This document shows, piece after piece, positions 24,972 to 34,072 of a stretch of DNA of 64,000 nt (positions are counted from its first letter, which is position 1; each line of letters starts with the position of its first letter). Location: positions 1 to 64,000 of the forward strand of contig NZ_CANLFS010000005.1 in NCBI RefSeq assembly GCF_947490095.1, in the 5' to 3' direction. A program made the position numbers and the translations under genes. The stretch is from an uncultured Halomonas sp. Its GTDB lineage: Bacteria; Pseudomonadota; Gammaproteobacteria; Pseudomonadales; Halomonadaceae. The notes beneath the pieces were generated by a model. That model was not told the origin of the DNA. It searched no databases and was given only the letters and a program-made list of their open reading frames with translations.

Positions 24972-26819
24972 TCAACGATGCTGGCGCCGTTTGGCGTCGA
25001 GGTAGCTCTCATAGGCCTCGTTGACTTGACCACGCTGAGATACCTCGGGCACGGCCACCTCCCACCAGGCGCCGCCCTCGTCGGTACTGGGCAGTGGGTC
25101 GGTATCCAGAGTGATCACATAACTGGTATCGGCCCGGCGAGCACGCACTAGCGCCTCATCAAGCTCGGCGATGCCGCGCACGCTCTCGGCTTGGCAGCCC
25201 AGGGCACGAGCGTGGGCGGCAAAGTCGGTCTTGGGCGCACCCGCGGCTCCCGTGCGACAGTCCTCAAGCAGGTTGTTAAAACCGGCACCGCCGGTGGCAT
25301 GCTGCAATCGATTGATACACCCGAAGCCTCGGTTGTCGAGCACCACCACGATCAGCTTGTGGCCCAGCATCACCGAGGTGGCAAGCTCCGAGTTGTGCAT
25401 CAGGTAAGAGCCATCGCCAACCATCACGAAGACCTCCCGCTCAGGGCCAGCCATCTTGACCCCCAGCCCGCCGGCGATCTCGTAGCCCATGCAGGAGTAG
25501 CCATATTCCACGTGATAGCTATCGGGCCCGGCGCACTGCCACAGCTTGTGCAGCTCGCCAGGCAGGCCGCCAGCGGCGCAGACTACAGTTCCATCCTCTC
25601 CCGCCTGGCGGTTGACGGCACCGATCACCTGGGCATCGGTGGGCAGATCACGGCCATCGTCGACGGTGACTCGCTCGACCACCTCGGACCACGCCTGCTT
25701 GAGGCGACCGACTTCCTCTTCCCAGGCAGCCGAGGCACGCCATTCGGCGAGCCCGGTATCCAGCTCTTCCAGGCCGTCAAGAGCGTCGCCGATCAGTGGC
25801 AGCGCCCGATGCTTCTGGCTGTCGAAACGACCCACGTTGAGCGCTACCAGCGTCTGATCGTTGCGTCCGAAAAGCGTCCTGGAGCCAGTCGTAAAATCCT
25901 GTAGACGAGTGCCCACGGCCAGTATCAGGTCGGCCTGTTCAGCGAGACGGTTCGCGGCGGCACTGCCGGTAACGCCGACACCTCCCACCGCACAGGGATG
26001 CTGATCGGGCAACGCCCCCTTGCCGGCTTGTGTTTCGGCCACCGGCACCCCGTGTGTGTGCGCAAAGTCGCCCAGACGCTTACAGGCATCAGCGTAGTGC
26101 ACGCCGCCACCGGCGATGATAAGCGGGCGCTCGGCGCGGGACAGAGCGGCGATCGCTTCCTGCAACTCGCAAGGATCCGGCTGCGGACGCCGAATACGAT
26201 GTAGCCGGGGGGTGAAGAAGCTTTGCGGATAGTCATAGGAGAAGGTCTGCACGTCCTGGGGCAGCGCCAGGGTCGCCGGACCGCAGTGTTCGGGATCGAG
26301 CAACGTCGCCATCGCCTGGGGAAGGCTTGTCAGCAGCTGCTCTGGCCGAGTGATACGATCGAAGTAGCGTGATACTGGACGGAAGCAGTCATTGACCGTG
26401 ATGGTGGGATCACCGAAATGCTCCAGCTGCTGCAGCACCGGGTCCGGCTCGCGCGTAGCGAAGGTATCGCCCGGCAGCAACAGGATCGGCAAACGATTAG
26501 CATGGGCCAAGGCCGCGGCAGTAACCATGTTGGTCGCTCCGGGCCCGATGGAGCTGGTCGCGGCCATTAGCCGCCGCCTACCGTTGGCCTTGGCGAAGGC
26601 GATGGCGGAATGAGCCATTGTCTGCTCATTGTGGGCGCGGAAGGTCGGCAGCGTTTCTCCGGCATGGTAGAGCGCCTCGCCCAACCCGGCCACGTTACCA
26701 TGACCGAAGATGGCGAAAACGCCCTCGAACAGAGATGTCTCACGACCCTCATGAACGATACGCTGAGCCGCCAGGTACTTGACCAGAGCCTGCGCCATGG
26801 TCAGTCGAACGGTACTCAT
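24972..26819 (-). CDS. iolD: 3D-(3,5/4)-trihydroxycyclohexane-1,2-dione hydrolase IolD (canonical)
   Basis: ThDP-dependent ring-opening enzyme (615 residues) giving 5-deoxy-glucuronate. The activating Glu lies in RAHNEQTMA, the cofactor motif is GDGSYLMHNSE, and GGGVHYADA and the C-terminal WWEVAVPEVS are family-typical. The ATG at 26819 follows GGAGGAA and starts MSTVRLTM as in other IolD proteins; an upstream in-frame extension overlaps iolC and is not needed. It starts almost at the iolC stop, implying coupling. A diverged paralogue is at 16004. Confidence 0.94.
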   Translation of the reverse strand: MSTVRLTMAQALVKYLAAQRIVHEGRETSLFEGVFAIFGHGNVAGLGEALYHAGETLPTFRAHNEQTMAHSAIAFAKANGRRRLMAATSSIGPGATNMVTAAALAHANRLPILLLPGDTFATREPDPVLQQLEHFGDPTITVNDCFRPVSRYFDRITRPEQLLTSLPQAMATLLDPEHCGPATLALPQDVQTFSYDYPQSFFTPRLHRIRRPQPDPCELQEAIAALSRAERPLIIAGGGVHYADACKRLGDFAHTHGVPVAETQAGKGALPDQHPCAVGGVGVTGSAAANRLAEQADLILAVGTRLQDFTTGSRTLFGRNDQTLVALNVGRFDSQKHRALPLIGDALDGLEELDTGLAEWRASAAWEEEVGRLKQAWSEVVERVTVDDGRDLPTDAQVIGAVNRQAGEDGTVVCAAGGLPGELHKLWQCAGPDSYHVEYGYSCMGYEIAGGLGVKMAGPEREVFVMVGDGSYLMHNSELATSVMLGHKLIVVVLDNRGFGCINRLQHATGGAGFNNLLEDCRTGAAGAPKTDFAAHARALGCQAESVRGIAELDEALVRARRADTSYVITLDTDPLPSTDEGGAWWEVAVPEVSQRGQVNEAYESYLDAKRRQHR

Positions 26820-26821
26820 TG

Positions 26822-28768
26822 TCAGGCTTCCTCCAGCTGGGGAGCGGTGCGACGAAGGCGCCTCCACTCCTGGATCAGTTCGGCATAATTATTGGCCACT
26901 CGGGCCACTAGGGTCGCATCATCTATATGTTCTGCCAGCCAGTCACGGCTGGCCGTGGCAAACAGTGTGCGGCCCACGGTGAACCCCTTGCATCGAGGGT
27001 GCCTGGCGGCGGGGCCAAAGCCTCGCTTCACTTCCTCCATGGAGGCATCAAGACCGAGCAGGACCACGCCACGGCAGTGCGTATCCTCTGCGTCGATGAT
27101 TCTTCCTACAGCCTCCCAGGCGGCTTCAGTGAGAGAGGGTAGTTTCCACCAGTCGGGGCGAATGCCAAGGTTATAGAGACGCTGTAGGCTGCGCGGCAAA
27201 GTGGCATCGTCCAGCGCCATGCCTTTAGGCGGGATGATTTCCACCAGCAATTCCAGACTGTTCTCGCAGGCTGCCTGATAAAGTTGACGTAACCGCGCCT
27301 CCTGTTCGAGACGCAACTCGAGAGCATCGTCAGGGTGATAGAACACTAGACACTTGATGATGTGCTCGGACGGCCAATAACGCAGCCGGCTCCCCAGGTC
27401 ATCGCCGTGCTGAAAACGTAGCGGGCGAGAGCTTGGCAACTCCACCGGCCGACCGATCCACCAGCCTTTGCCGGTCGCATCGTTGAGCGCGTCCTGGCCG
27501 AAGACGTCGTCGACCAGGATAGCGGGTGAAGCCAGACCCGTGCGCCTAGCCCCCTCTTCGGCGGCACGGACCAGCAGCTGCTTCAACACCGGAATACGCG
27601 CCGGGTCGGCATGCACTTCTCGCGCCATGTCGGTGAGCTGACGCCGATGATCGAAGGCTAGGCCACATACCTCAGGCCAGGCCGCCGGCACCCGAGTCGT
27701 GACGCGATGTAGATGATTGAGATGCCGATCCTGGTCAGGCCTGGGTACCTCCTGACGGCGTCCCAGGTAGTCGAACAACTCTTCCTCGGTGGGCATGGCC
27801 GGGGCACAGCCATGGCGAGATACCACAAGCGCCCCACAGGCGTTGGCATAGCCGGCGCTGACCTGCCAGTCTTCACCGCGCAACCACCCTCTGAGAAGAC
27901 CGCTCATGAAGGCATCACCGGCGCCCAGCACATTGAGTACATCGACTTTGACCCCCTCGACCAGGATGCCGTCCTCGATACGCGCCGGAATTGCGCCCTC
28001 AAAGACCACACATCCCAGGGCACCAAGCTTGCACACCAAGGTGGCGTCGCTAACTCGCCGCACCGCATGCAGGGCCTCCAGGGTGTCGGTGCTACCACCG
28101 GCAATATGGAACTCCTCTTCGGTGCCAACGATCAGGTCGAAGTCACTCAGCCACTGCTGAAGATCTTTAGTGACATTGTCGTCGGCGATAAAGCGAGTCT
28201 CACCATCACCGGGAGTAGTCAATCCCCACAGCACCGGACGATAATCGATATCAAGCACCCGTTTGACGCCATTAGCCAAAGCGGCATCCAAGGCCTTGCG
28301 ACAGGCGCGAGCGGTGACATCGGTGGAAAGATGAGTGCCAGTGATGGCCAAGGCCTTGGCACGGGCGATGAAAGACGGAGCGATGGCCTCGGCATCAATG
28401 GCCATATCAGCACAGTCGCGGCGATAGAAGAGCAGTGGAAAGCTATCACGATCCTTGAGGGCCAGCAGCACCAGTCCCGTGTGACGCTCAGGGTCGGTCT
28501 GCAAACTAGAGGTATCGACGCCGACACTCTCCAGTTCCTCACGCACGAAGCTACCCATCTGCTCATCGCCGACACGAGATAGCATAGCGGATTTGAGGCC
28601 TAGCCTGGCCGTGCCGTAGGCCACGTTACCGGAGCTGCCCCCCAGGTACTTGGCGAAGCTCGAGACGTCTTCCAGGCGGCTACCTATCTGCTCTGCATAG
28701 AGGTCGACGGCGACACGGCCAAGGCATATAAGGTCTAATGATCTGTTAACAGTATTCGAGTCGTGCAT
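26822..28768 (-). CDS. iolC: IolC kinase fused to DUF2090 aldolase-like domain
   Basis: Bifunctional protein (648 residues). Residues 1 to about 320 are a PfkB-family 5-dehydro-2-deoxygluconokinase with GGSSGNVAYG near the substrate site and the GAGDAFMSGLL catalytic/anion-hole motif. Residues from about 330 to 640 are a DUF2090 TIM-barrel domain, annotated in this fusion as the 5-dehydro-2-deoxy-phosphogluconate aldolase (IolJ role), giving DHAP and malonate semialdehyde. No separate iolJ is seen in the window, which fits the fusion supplying both steps. GTGGAG precedes the ATG. Confidence 0.92.
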   Translation of the reverse strand: MHDSNTVNRSLDLICLGRVAVDLYAEQIGSRLEDVSSFAKYLGGSSGNVAYGTARLGLKSAMLSRVGDEQMGSFVREELESVGVDTSSLQTDPERHTGLVLLALKDRDSFPLLFYRRDCADMAIDAEAIAPSFIARAKALAITGTHLSTDVTARACRKALDAALANGVKRVLDIDYRPVLWGLTTPGDGETRFIADDNVTKDLQQWLSDFDLIVGTEEEFHIAGGSTDTLEALHAVRRVSDATLVCKLGALGCVVFEGAIPARIEDGILVEGVKVDVLNVLGAGDAFMSGLLRGWLRGEDWQVSAGYANACGALVVSRHGCAPAMPTEEELFDYLGRRQEVPRPDQDRHLNHLHRVTTRVPAAWPEVCGLAFDHRRQLTDMAREVHADPARIPVLKQLLVRAAEEGARRTGLASPAILVDDVFGQDALNDATGKGWWIGRPVELPSSRPLRFQHGDDLGSRLRYWPSEHIIKCLVFYHPDDALELRLEQEARLRQLYQAACENSLELLVEIIPPKGMALDDATLPRSLQRLYNLGIRPDWWKLPSLTEAAWEAVGRIIDAEDTHCRGVVLLGLDASMEEVKRGFGPAARHPRCKGFTVGRTLFATASRDWLAEHIDDATLVARVANNYAELIQEWRRLRRTAPQLEEA

Positions 28769-28809
28769 GCTTGTTTACTCCACGTCGCATCGCGTATCGG
28801 AATTGGCTA

Positions 28810-29985
28810 TCAGGCTTGGCGTGCCTTTTCCTGTCCCTTTAGCGCCTGACGAAGCTGATCAAGCGGCCAGGCCTCTTTCAGTGCCCGTTCCAACAACTGG
28901 TGCTGAGATTCCGGGGCCATGCCATCGATAGGCGGAGTACGATCCAGATTGGTCGGGAAAGGGTAGGCTTCCGCCACCGCGTCGATACAGGCACGCGTTT
29001 GGGGAGCTGCCAGGCCAAAGGAGGCGACACGCTGGGTCAGGGCCTCATAGCACGCCTCGATAAGCCGCCGCGTATCCACCGTCTCCATCGCTCGCCCGAA
29101 GGCCGAGGAGACCTGGAGAAGGTTGGCCATCCGGCGACGATCATGGGTGCGGTTTTCACCCGCCGCATGGAACAGCGCCGGGCTGAAGAAGAGACCGTCC
29201 CCCTTCGCCAGGGGAAGGTGGACGAAATGCTCTTGAAAGTAATCCCGAAGGGCCGGGTCGTGGTAGGCGAGGTAGCCTTCACGATAGCGTTGTGAATAGG
29301 GCAGCAGCCGCGTCGGGCCCGTCTCGGTTGGCATGTCGCTGTGGGCCACGGCGCCCTGGAGGGTCAGCAGCTGCGAGGCGTGCTGCACCGCCAATGGGTA
29401 GCGCGCCACCATATCGGGGCTCTGGAAACCAAGATGATAGTCGCGATGCGGGCTCTGGGGCTTGCCTCCTGGCTTCACGACGTTGACCTGAGCGGTGAGC
29501 TGATAGCCAGGTCCTAGCCAGGCCTCACTAACCAGACCCAGCAACGGGTTGGAGTAGTAGTCGAGAAAGTTGGCCGGGTCACGCTCCCCATGTTTCTGGA
29601 AGGCATTCCAGATGCGATCATTACTGCCCGGCGGAGCGAAGTGGTCGCCATCTCCTGCCGAGTTGCGCTCTTCCTCGATGATCGCCTCGAAACAGCGAGA
29701 TGCCATATCGACCACATCCAGGTCAGCGTACATGCCCTGAAGCACTAGGACTCCGGGCCCCTCCAGTAGGCAGCGATGCCACTCCGCCAGCAAGGCACGC
29801 CGTCCTGTCGGCGACTCGGCATGCTCCAAGGCCACAGCGCCGGAATAGACGGGAACTCGCGATGCGATGCGCGCCGCCAGCGGATAGTCTTCGATACGAG
29901 TCCCCTGCTGGCAAAATTGATAGAAGGCCTCGTGGGATAGCGCACTACCAGGCGTCTCGAGGATAGTGGTGTTCGGTGAAGTCAT
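28810..29985 (-). CDS. Phytanoyl-CoA dioxygenase (PhyH)-family oxygenase in the iol operon
   Basis: Predicted Fe(II)/2-oxoglutarate-dependent oxygenase (391 residues). The iron-binding facial triad is visible as His180-Arg-Asp182 and distal His273, with Arg279 placed to hold 2-oxoglutarate. The ATG at 29985 is nine bases after GGGGAG; earlier ATGs lie in or before that site. It sits between iolC and an SDR gene, in the same direction, with 36 bases from the SDR stop. No step of the classical inositol pathway needs an oxygenase, so the role is unknown; hydroxylation or O-demethylation of a modified cyclitol is one speculation. Confidence 0.85.
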   Translation of the reverse strand: MTSPNTTILETPGSALSHEAFYQFCQQGTRIEDYPLAARIASRVPVYSGAVALEHAESPTGRRALLAEWHRCLLEGPGVLVLQGMYADLDVVDMASRCFEAIIEEERNSAGDGDHFAPPGSNDRIWNAFQKHGERDPANFLDYYSNPLLGLVSEAWLGPGYQLTAQVNVVKPGGKPQSPHRDYHLGFQSPDMVARYPLAVQHASQLLTLQGAVAHSDMPTETGPTRLLPYSQRYREGYLAYHDPALRDYFQEHFVHLPLAKGDGLFFSPALFHAAGENRTHDRRRMANLLQVSSAFGRAMETVDTRRLIEACYEALTQRVASFGLAAPQTRACIDAVAEAYPFPTNLDRTPPIDGMAPESQHQLLERALKEAWPLDQLRQALKGQEKARQA

Positions 29986-30020
29986 GGCTGACATCTCCCC
30001 GTGGACATATGATTGGCGAG

Positions 30021-30857
30021 TCATGTAGCACCAGGAAGCGGCATGGCCCGACTCGGTTGAGGGGAGGCCTCATGGCATCCTAATACGCTCTGGTCAAGAT
30101 CGATGATGGCACCGCTCATCATTCCGGACTCCCCTGTGACCAGGAACGCTACCGACCGGGCTACCTCGGCTGGCTCAAGCAGTCGCCCCATCGGCTGTTC
30201 CTTGACGGCTCGCTCTAGCCATCCTTCGTCAGCACCGTGGAAAGATCTTTGTATCCGGTCCTCGCCGGGCGTGTTCATCCAGCCAATATTGAGACCATTG
30301 ACTCGAATACGATTGCGCAGTAGCGAGAAGGCGGCATTACGTGTCAGAGTCGTCAGGGCACCTTTGCTCGCACTATAGGCACAGATAAAAGGCTGGCCTC
30401 CATGACCCGACATGCTGAGAATATTGACGATTCGACCCGCGATCTTCTCTCGAATCATCACCCTGGCTGCCGCCTGCATCAGGAAGAAGGGCGCTCTGGT
30501 ATTCACGTTAAACAGCCGATCAAAAGCGGCCTCATCGGTATCCAGCAGGGTGCCACGCTCGGTATTACCCGCGCAGTTGACCAGCACATCGACACGTCCG
30601 AAACGCTCATCGGCGACCCGCACTACCTCGCGACACGAATCGACACTGCCCAGGTCGGCCGACACGAAGATAGCGTCGCATGAACTATCCGTTAGCTCCG
30701 CCGAGAGATCCTGCCCTCTGTCCTGATTTCTCCCGCAAAGCACCAGACCGCGGATACCGAGAGCGTGCAGACGGCGAGCCACCGACTCTCCTAGCCCTTG
30801 GGTCGAGCCCGTCACAATGGCGACCTGGCCTGCCAGGGCGTTGCTGTCAATGGACAT
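30021..30857 (-). CDS. SDR-family oxidoreductase in the iol operon
   Basis: Short-chain dehydrogenase (278 residues) with TGSTQGLGES at the nucleotide site, NCAGN, an active-site Ser in LSMSGHGG and YSASK as catalytic Tyr/Lys. The C-terminal tail (about residues 255-278) extends beyond the core fold. It is encoded between iatA and the PhyH-family oxygenase in the inositol operon. It may oxidise or reduce a cyclitol or inosose stereoisomer, which would widen the range of inositols used, but the substrate cannot be read from sequence. Confidence 0.85.
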   Translation of the reverse strand: MSIDSNALAGQVAIVTGSTQGLGESVARRLHALGIRGLVLCGRNQDRGQDLSAELTDSSCDAIFVSADLGSVDSCREVVRVADERFGRVDVLVNCAGNTERGTLLDTDEAAFDRLFNVNTRAPFFLMQAAARVMIREKIAGRIVNILSMSGHGGQPFICAYSASKGALTTLTRNAAFSLLRNRIRVNGLNIGWMNTPGEDRIQRSFHGADEGWLERAVKEQPMGRLLEPAEVARSVAFLVTGESGMMSGAIIDLDQSVLGCHEASPQPSRAMPLPGAT

Positions 30858-30886
30858 GCGTTCTCTCCTGAAATGACGACGCCACG

Positions 30887-31753
30887 TTAGCCTCTGGCTG
30901 CCTGAGTTGAGGAAGCCGAGGGTGCCACTTCATCACCAGCGGCGGCGCGTTTATGCTCCCCGTCACTGCGCTGGAACTCGGCTAGCTCGGCATCGAGGCT
31001 CTCGAGCTCGGCGCCGCCGGCCATCATGTTGAGTACCTCTTCACGAGTGATATCTTCTTTGCGAAAGGTGCCCAGGCTGCCGCCACGCGACAGAAGAGTG
31101 AACGCATCGGCCACCGGGAAGGCGTGATGCACGTTATGGGTGATGAAGATCACCGCCAAGCCATTTGCTCGTGCCTTGGCGATATAGCGCAGCACCACCG
31201 ACGCCTGCTTGACGCCCAGCGCCGATGTCGGTTCGTCCAGAATCAGCACCTTGGCGCCAAAATAGACGGCTCGCGCGATCGCCACACATTGACGCTCGCC
31301 CCCCGATAGCGTGCCCACCGGTTGACCGGGATCACGCACATCGATACCGATCTTGGCCATCTCCTCCTTGGCAACACGGTCGGCATGTTTCCAGTCGATG
31401 CGCTTCATGGGGCCCCAACCAACGGTCGGCTCGCGCCCCATGAAGAAATTGCGAGTGATCGACATCAGCGGAATCATGGCCAGGTCTTGGAACACGGTGG
31501 CAATGCCCGCATCCAGGGCGTAGGCCGGCGACTTGAAGCGTGTCGGCCGGTCATCCAGCAGCAGCTCGCCATGGGTCGGGCGGTGGACGCCCGAAAGGGT
31601 CTTGATCAGAGTCGACTTGCCGGCACCGTTGTCGCCCAGCAGGCACATGACTTCGCCGGCATAGACTTGCATCGAAATATCGTTCAAGGCGATGACGCTG
31701 CCGAAGTGTTTGCTGACGTTGCGCATCTCGATCATGGGCGTACGTTCACTCAT
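30887..31753 (-). CDS. iatA: Inositol ABC transporter ATP-binding protein IatA-like
   Basis: ATPase of a ribose/fructose-type (CUT2) importer (288 residues). Walker A is GDNGAGKST, the signature is LSGGERQ, and Walker B is [10 protein letters not shown]. It has a single nucleotide-binding domain, like FrcA, whereas RbsA and Caulobacter IatA have two. The C-terminal 45 residues after the ATPase core are charged and Ala/Ser-rich. The gene starts right at the permease stop codon. Confidence 0.9.
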   Translation of the reverse strand: MSERTPMIEMRNVSKHFGSVIALNDISMQVYAGEVMCLLGDNGAGKSTLIKTLSGVHRPTHGELLLDDRPTRFKSPAYALDAGIATVFQDLAMIPLMSITRNFFMGREPTVGWGPMKRIDWKHADRVAKEEMAKIGIDVRDPGQPVGTLSGGERQCVAIARAVYFGAKVLILDEPTSALGVKQASVVLRYIAKARANGLAVIFITHNVHHAFPVADAFTLLSRGGSLGTFRKEDITREEVLNMMAGGAELESLDAELAEFQRSDGEHKRAAAGDEVAPSASSTQAARG

Positions 31754-31754
31754 C

Positions 31755-32885
31755 TCACTTCGCCTCCAGCGCCTTCTTGCGCATAAAGTTGTTGAACAGC
31801 ACAGCTACCAGCAGCATCACGCCGAGGAAGACCTGGAACCAGTCGGTATTGACACCGGTATAGAAGATACCCATTTGCACCAGGCCAAAGATAAGCGCGC
31901 CCAGCGCCGCCCCGATAGCGGAGCCGTAGCCACCCGTCAGCAGTGCTCCCCCAATGACTACCGCGATAATCGCCTCCAACTCCTTGAGCAGACCGCGAAT
32001 GGTATCGGCCGAGCCAGTATCCATTACCTGAAGGCAGGCGAAGATCGTCGCGGAGAAGGCGGTGAACATGAACAGTGAGATCTTGACCCGGTGCACCGGC
32101 ACCCCTGAATTACGTGCGGCATTAGCATCGCCACCGCTGGCGAAAATCCAGTTGCCGTAAGGCGTGCAGAGCAGCACCCAGGTTGCCAAGGCGGTGAGCG
32201 CCAACCACCACACGATGGAAATGGGAATGCCAGTGACCACCGGGTTATCGGCAAAGTTGGTGGCGATCCAGCCTTGAGACGCCATCCAGGCGAAGAGCCC
32301 GGTAGCCACCTCACCGGAAAACAAGGAGGCGAACCAATCTCCCGGCAGGTGGTCATGAATCCCACCTATTTGAGTGCGCCCCGTCAGCAGACGGCTGACG
32401 CCGATGGCCATGCCACGCAAGATGAACAGAAAACCGAGGGTCACGATGAACGACGGTAGCCCCGTCTTGTTCACCAGGTTGCCGTTGATCCAGCCCACCA
32501 GGCCCGCACAAGCGAAGGCGAGCAAGATCGCGGCCCACAACGGCCAACCGTACTCCACGGCGGGTATCGCGATCAGAATCCCCGCCAGCCCGATCATCGA
32601 GCCAATGGATAGGTCGAATTCCCCACCGATCATCAGCAGGGCCGCAGCGGTGGCGATGATGCCTAGTTGGGCCGCCACCTCGAGGAAGTTAACGATGCCT
32701 GCCGGCGTAAACATGCCGGTGCCGCTGGCCGCGACAATGAAGAAGGCAAGCACCAGTACGGTACCGGCCAGGGCCCCCAGTTCGGGACGGCTCAGGGCCT
32801 TTTTCCAGAAGGGAATCCTCTGGATACGCTCATCTTGTGGTGCCGCAACGTGAGAAGAACTCTCGGAAGGTGTCTCGGACTTCAT
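31755..32885 (-). CDS. iatP: Inositol ABC transporter permease IatP-like
   Basis: CUT2-family membrane permease (RbsC-type, 376 residues) with a polar cytoplasmic N-terminus of about 30 residues and roughly ten hydrophobic segments. The [16 protein letters not shown] and [20 protein letters not shown] segments are typical of the family. It forms the channel for the substrate delivered by the binding protein encoded 50 bases upstream. Substrate assignment to inositol comes from the operon. Confidence 0.9.
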   Translation of the reverse strand: MKSETPSESSSHVAAPQDERIQRIPFWKKALSRPELGALAGTVLVLAFFIVAASGTGMFTPAGIVNFLEVAAQLGIIATAAALLMIGGEFDLSIGSMIGLAGILIAIPAVEYGWPLWAAILLAFACAGLVGWINGNLVNKTGLPSFIVTLGFLFILRGMAIGVSRLLTGRTQIGGIHDHLPGDWFASLFSGEVATGLFAWMASQGWIATNFADNPVVTGIPISIVWWLALTALATWVLLCTPYGNWIFASGGDANAARNSGVPVHRVKISLFMFTAFSATIFACLQVMDTGSADTIRGLLKELEAIIAVVIGGALLTGGYGSAIGAALGALIFGLVQMGIFYTGVNTDWFQVFLGVMLLVAVLFNNFMRKKALEAK

Positions 32886-32936
32886 GGTATCGACTCCAAG
32901 GGGCCCGGCGATGCCGGGCTCGCGGGTAGGCAGTGG

Positions 32937-33875
32937 TTAACGAATGCCCTGCTGGCTCAGCTCAATAACCTGGGCGGCGTTCTCCTGAGTTACGAAGCCA
33001 GGCCCTGTGGGGACATCACCAGCAGGCAACAGCCCATGCTTGGCGTACTGATCGAGAAACATGACCGGCAGATAGCCCTGCAGGTACTGTTGCTGATCGA
33101 TAGCGAAGTCCAGCTCGCCCGCGTCGAGCGCCTCGAGAATGCCGGGCGTCAGATCGAAGGTGCCAAGAGTGAACATGTCGGTAGCACCTTGCTCGCGCAT
33201 GGCTTGCAGCAGCGGCTCCGCCGTCACAGGACCGATGGCCAGGATCGCATCGGTATTCTCATGCTGATTCAAATAGGCCATGACGGAGTTCCGGATGGAT
33301 ACCGGGTCATAGGTCGTTGCCAATTGCTCGGCATTACCACTGAAGCCTTCGATGAAGCCTGCACACCGCTGATCGGTGCCAATATTGCCTTGTTCATGGT
33401 TTAGGCAGAGGCCCTGTTCAGCGCCCTCCTCGACCATACGCTCGGCGGCCCGCCTGCCCGCCTCATATTCGCTCTGGCCAACATGAAGTCGAGAGCCATA
33501 TTGCCTTGCATCCTCGCCACCGGAGTTGATGGTGATGACGGGAATGCCATTGTTAGTCGCTCGCTGGACGATACCACCCAGAGCATCCGCATCGATGAAC
33601 GAGAGAATCAAGCCATCGGGGTCCGATGCCACTGCCGCATCAGCCAGCTGCTGCATCTTGGCCACGTCAAAGTTGGAAGGGGACCGGTACTCGAGAGTCG
33701 CGCCGACGGTATCCGCGGCGGCTTCAGCGCCGTTCTTGACGACGGTCCAAAAGGGGTCAGAAGGAACACCGTGGGTCACCATGACGAATCGGTTGCTGTC
33801 TTCTTGTGCCTGGACCGTGCCGGCCATGAGCGCCACGGTAGTCGTGGCCAGCAGCCAGTTAGATAGACGTGCCAT
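32937..33875 (-). CDS. ibpA: Periplasmic inositol-binding protein IbpA-like
   Basis: Substrate-binding protein of the ribose-binding type (312 residues). A Sec signal peptide (about residues 1-24, cleaved after VQA) is followed by a two-lobed binding domain with the TINSGGED and ILAIGPVTAEP segments of CUT2 binding proteins. The ATG at 33875 was chosen because it begins the signal peptide and is eight bases after GAGGG; an in-frame extension to 33965 runs into the regulatory region. It is the first gene of the nine-gene operon. Confidence 0.9.
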   Translation of the reverse strand: MARLSNWLLATTTVALMAGTVQAQEDSNRFVMVTHGVPSDPFWTVVKNGAEAAADTVGATLEYRSPSNFDVAKMQQLADAAVASDPDGLILSFIDADALGGIVQRATNNGIPVITINSGGEDARQYGSRLHVGQSEYEAGRRAAERMVEEGAEQGLCLNHEQGNIGTDQRCAGFIEGFSGNAEQLATTYDPVSIRNSVMAYLNQHENTDAILAIGPVTAEPLLQAMREQGATDMFTLGTFDLTPGILEALDAGELDFAIDQQQYLQGYLPVMFLDQYAKHGLLPAGDVPTGPGFVTQENAAQVIELSQQGIR

Positions 33876-34072
33876 AAGGAAAGCCCTCGTGTTTATGGTT
33901 GTGATGACGACTGCGCATTGCGCGCTGGCAAATGAAATATAGATTCCACAAGGAGAAAAATACAAATTAAACGTTCTATACTTTGGTATAAATGGAATTT
34001 ACATTCTAGAAATTCTAGACTGATACCATATGAATAGCAGCTCCGAGAACCGGCAACGGCAAGGAATCTTTT
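33876..34072. promoter_or_regulatory. Divergent control region of the inositol locus
   Basis: About 197 AT-rich bases separate ibpA from the RpiR-type regulator gene and must hold both promoters. TCTAGAA-A-TTCTAGA (34005-34019) is an inverted repeat, and overlapping arms GAATTT and AAATTC (about 33995-34015) form a second one. These are candidate operators for the RpiR protein. Confidence 0.65.
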
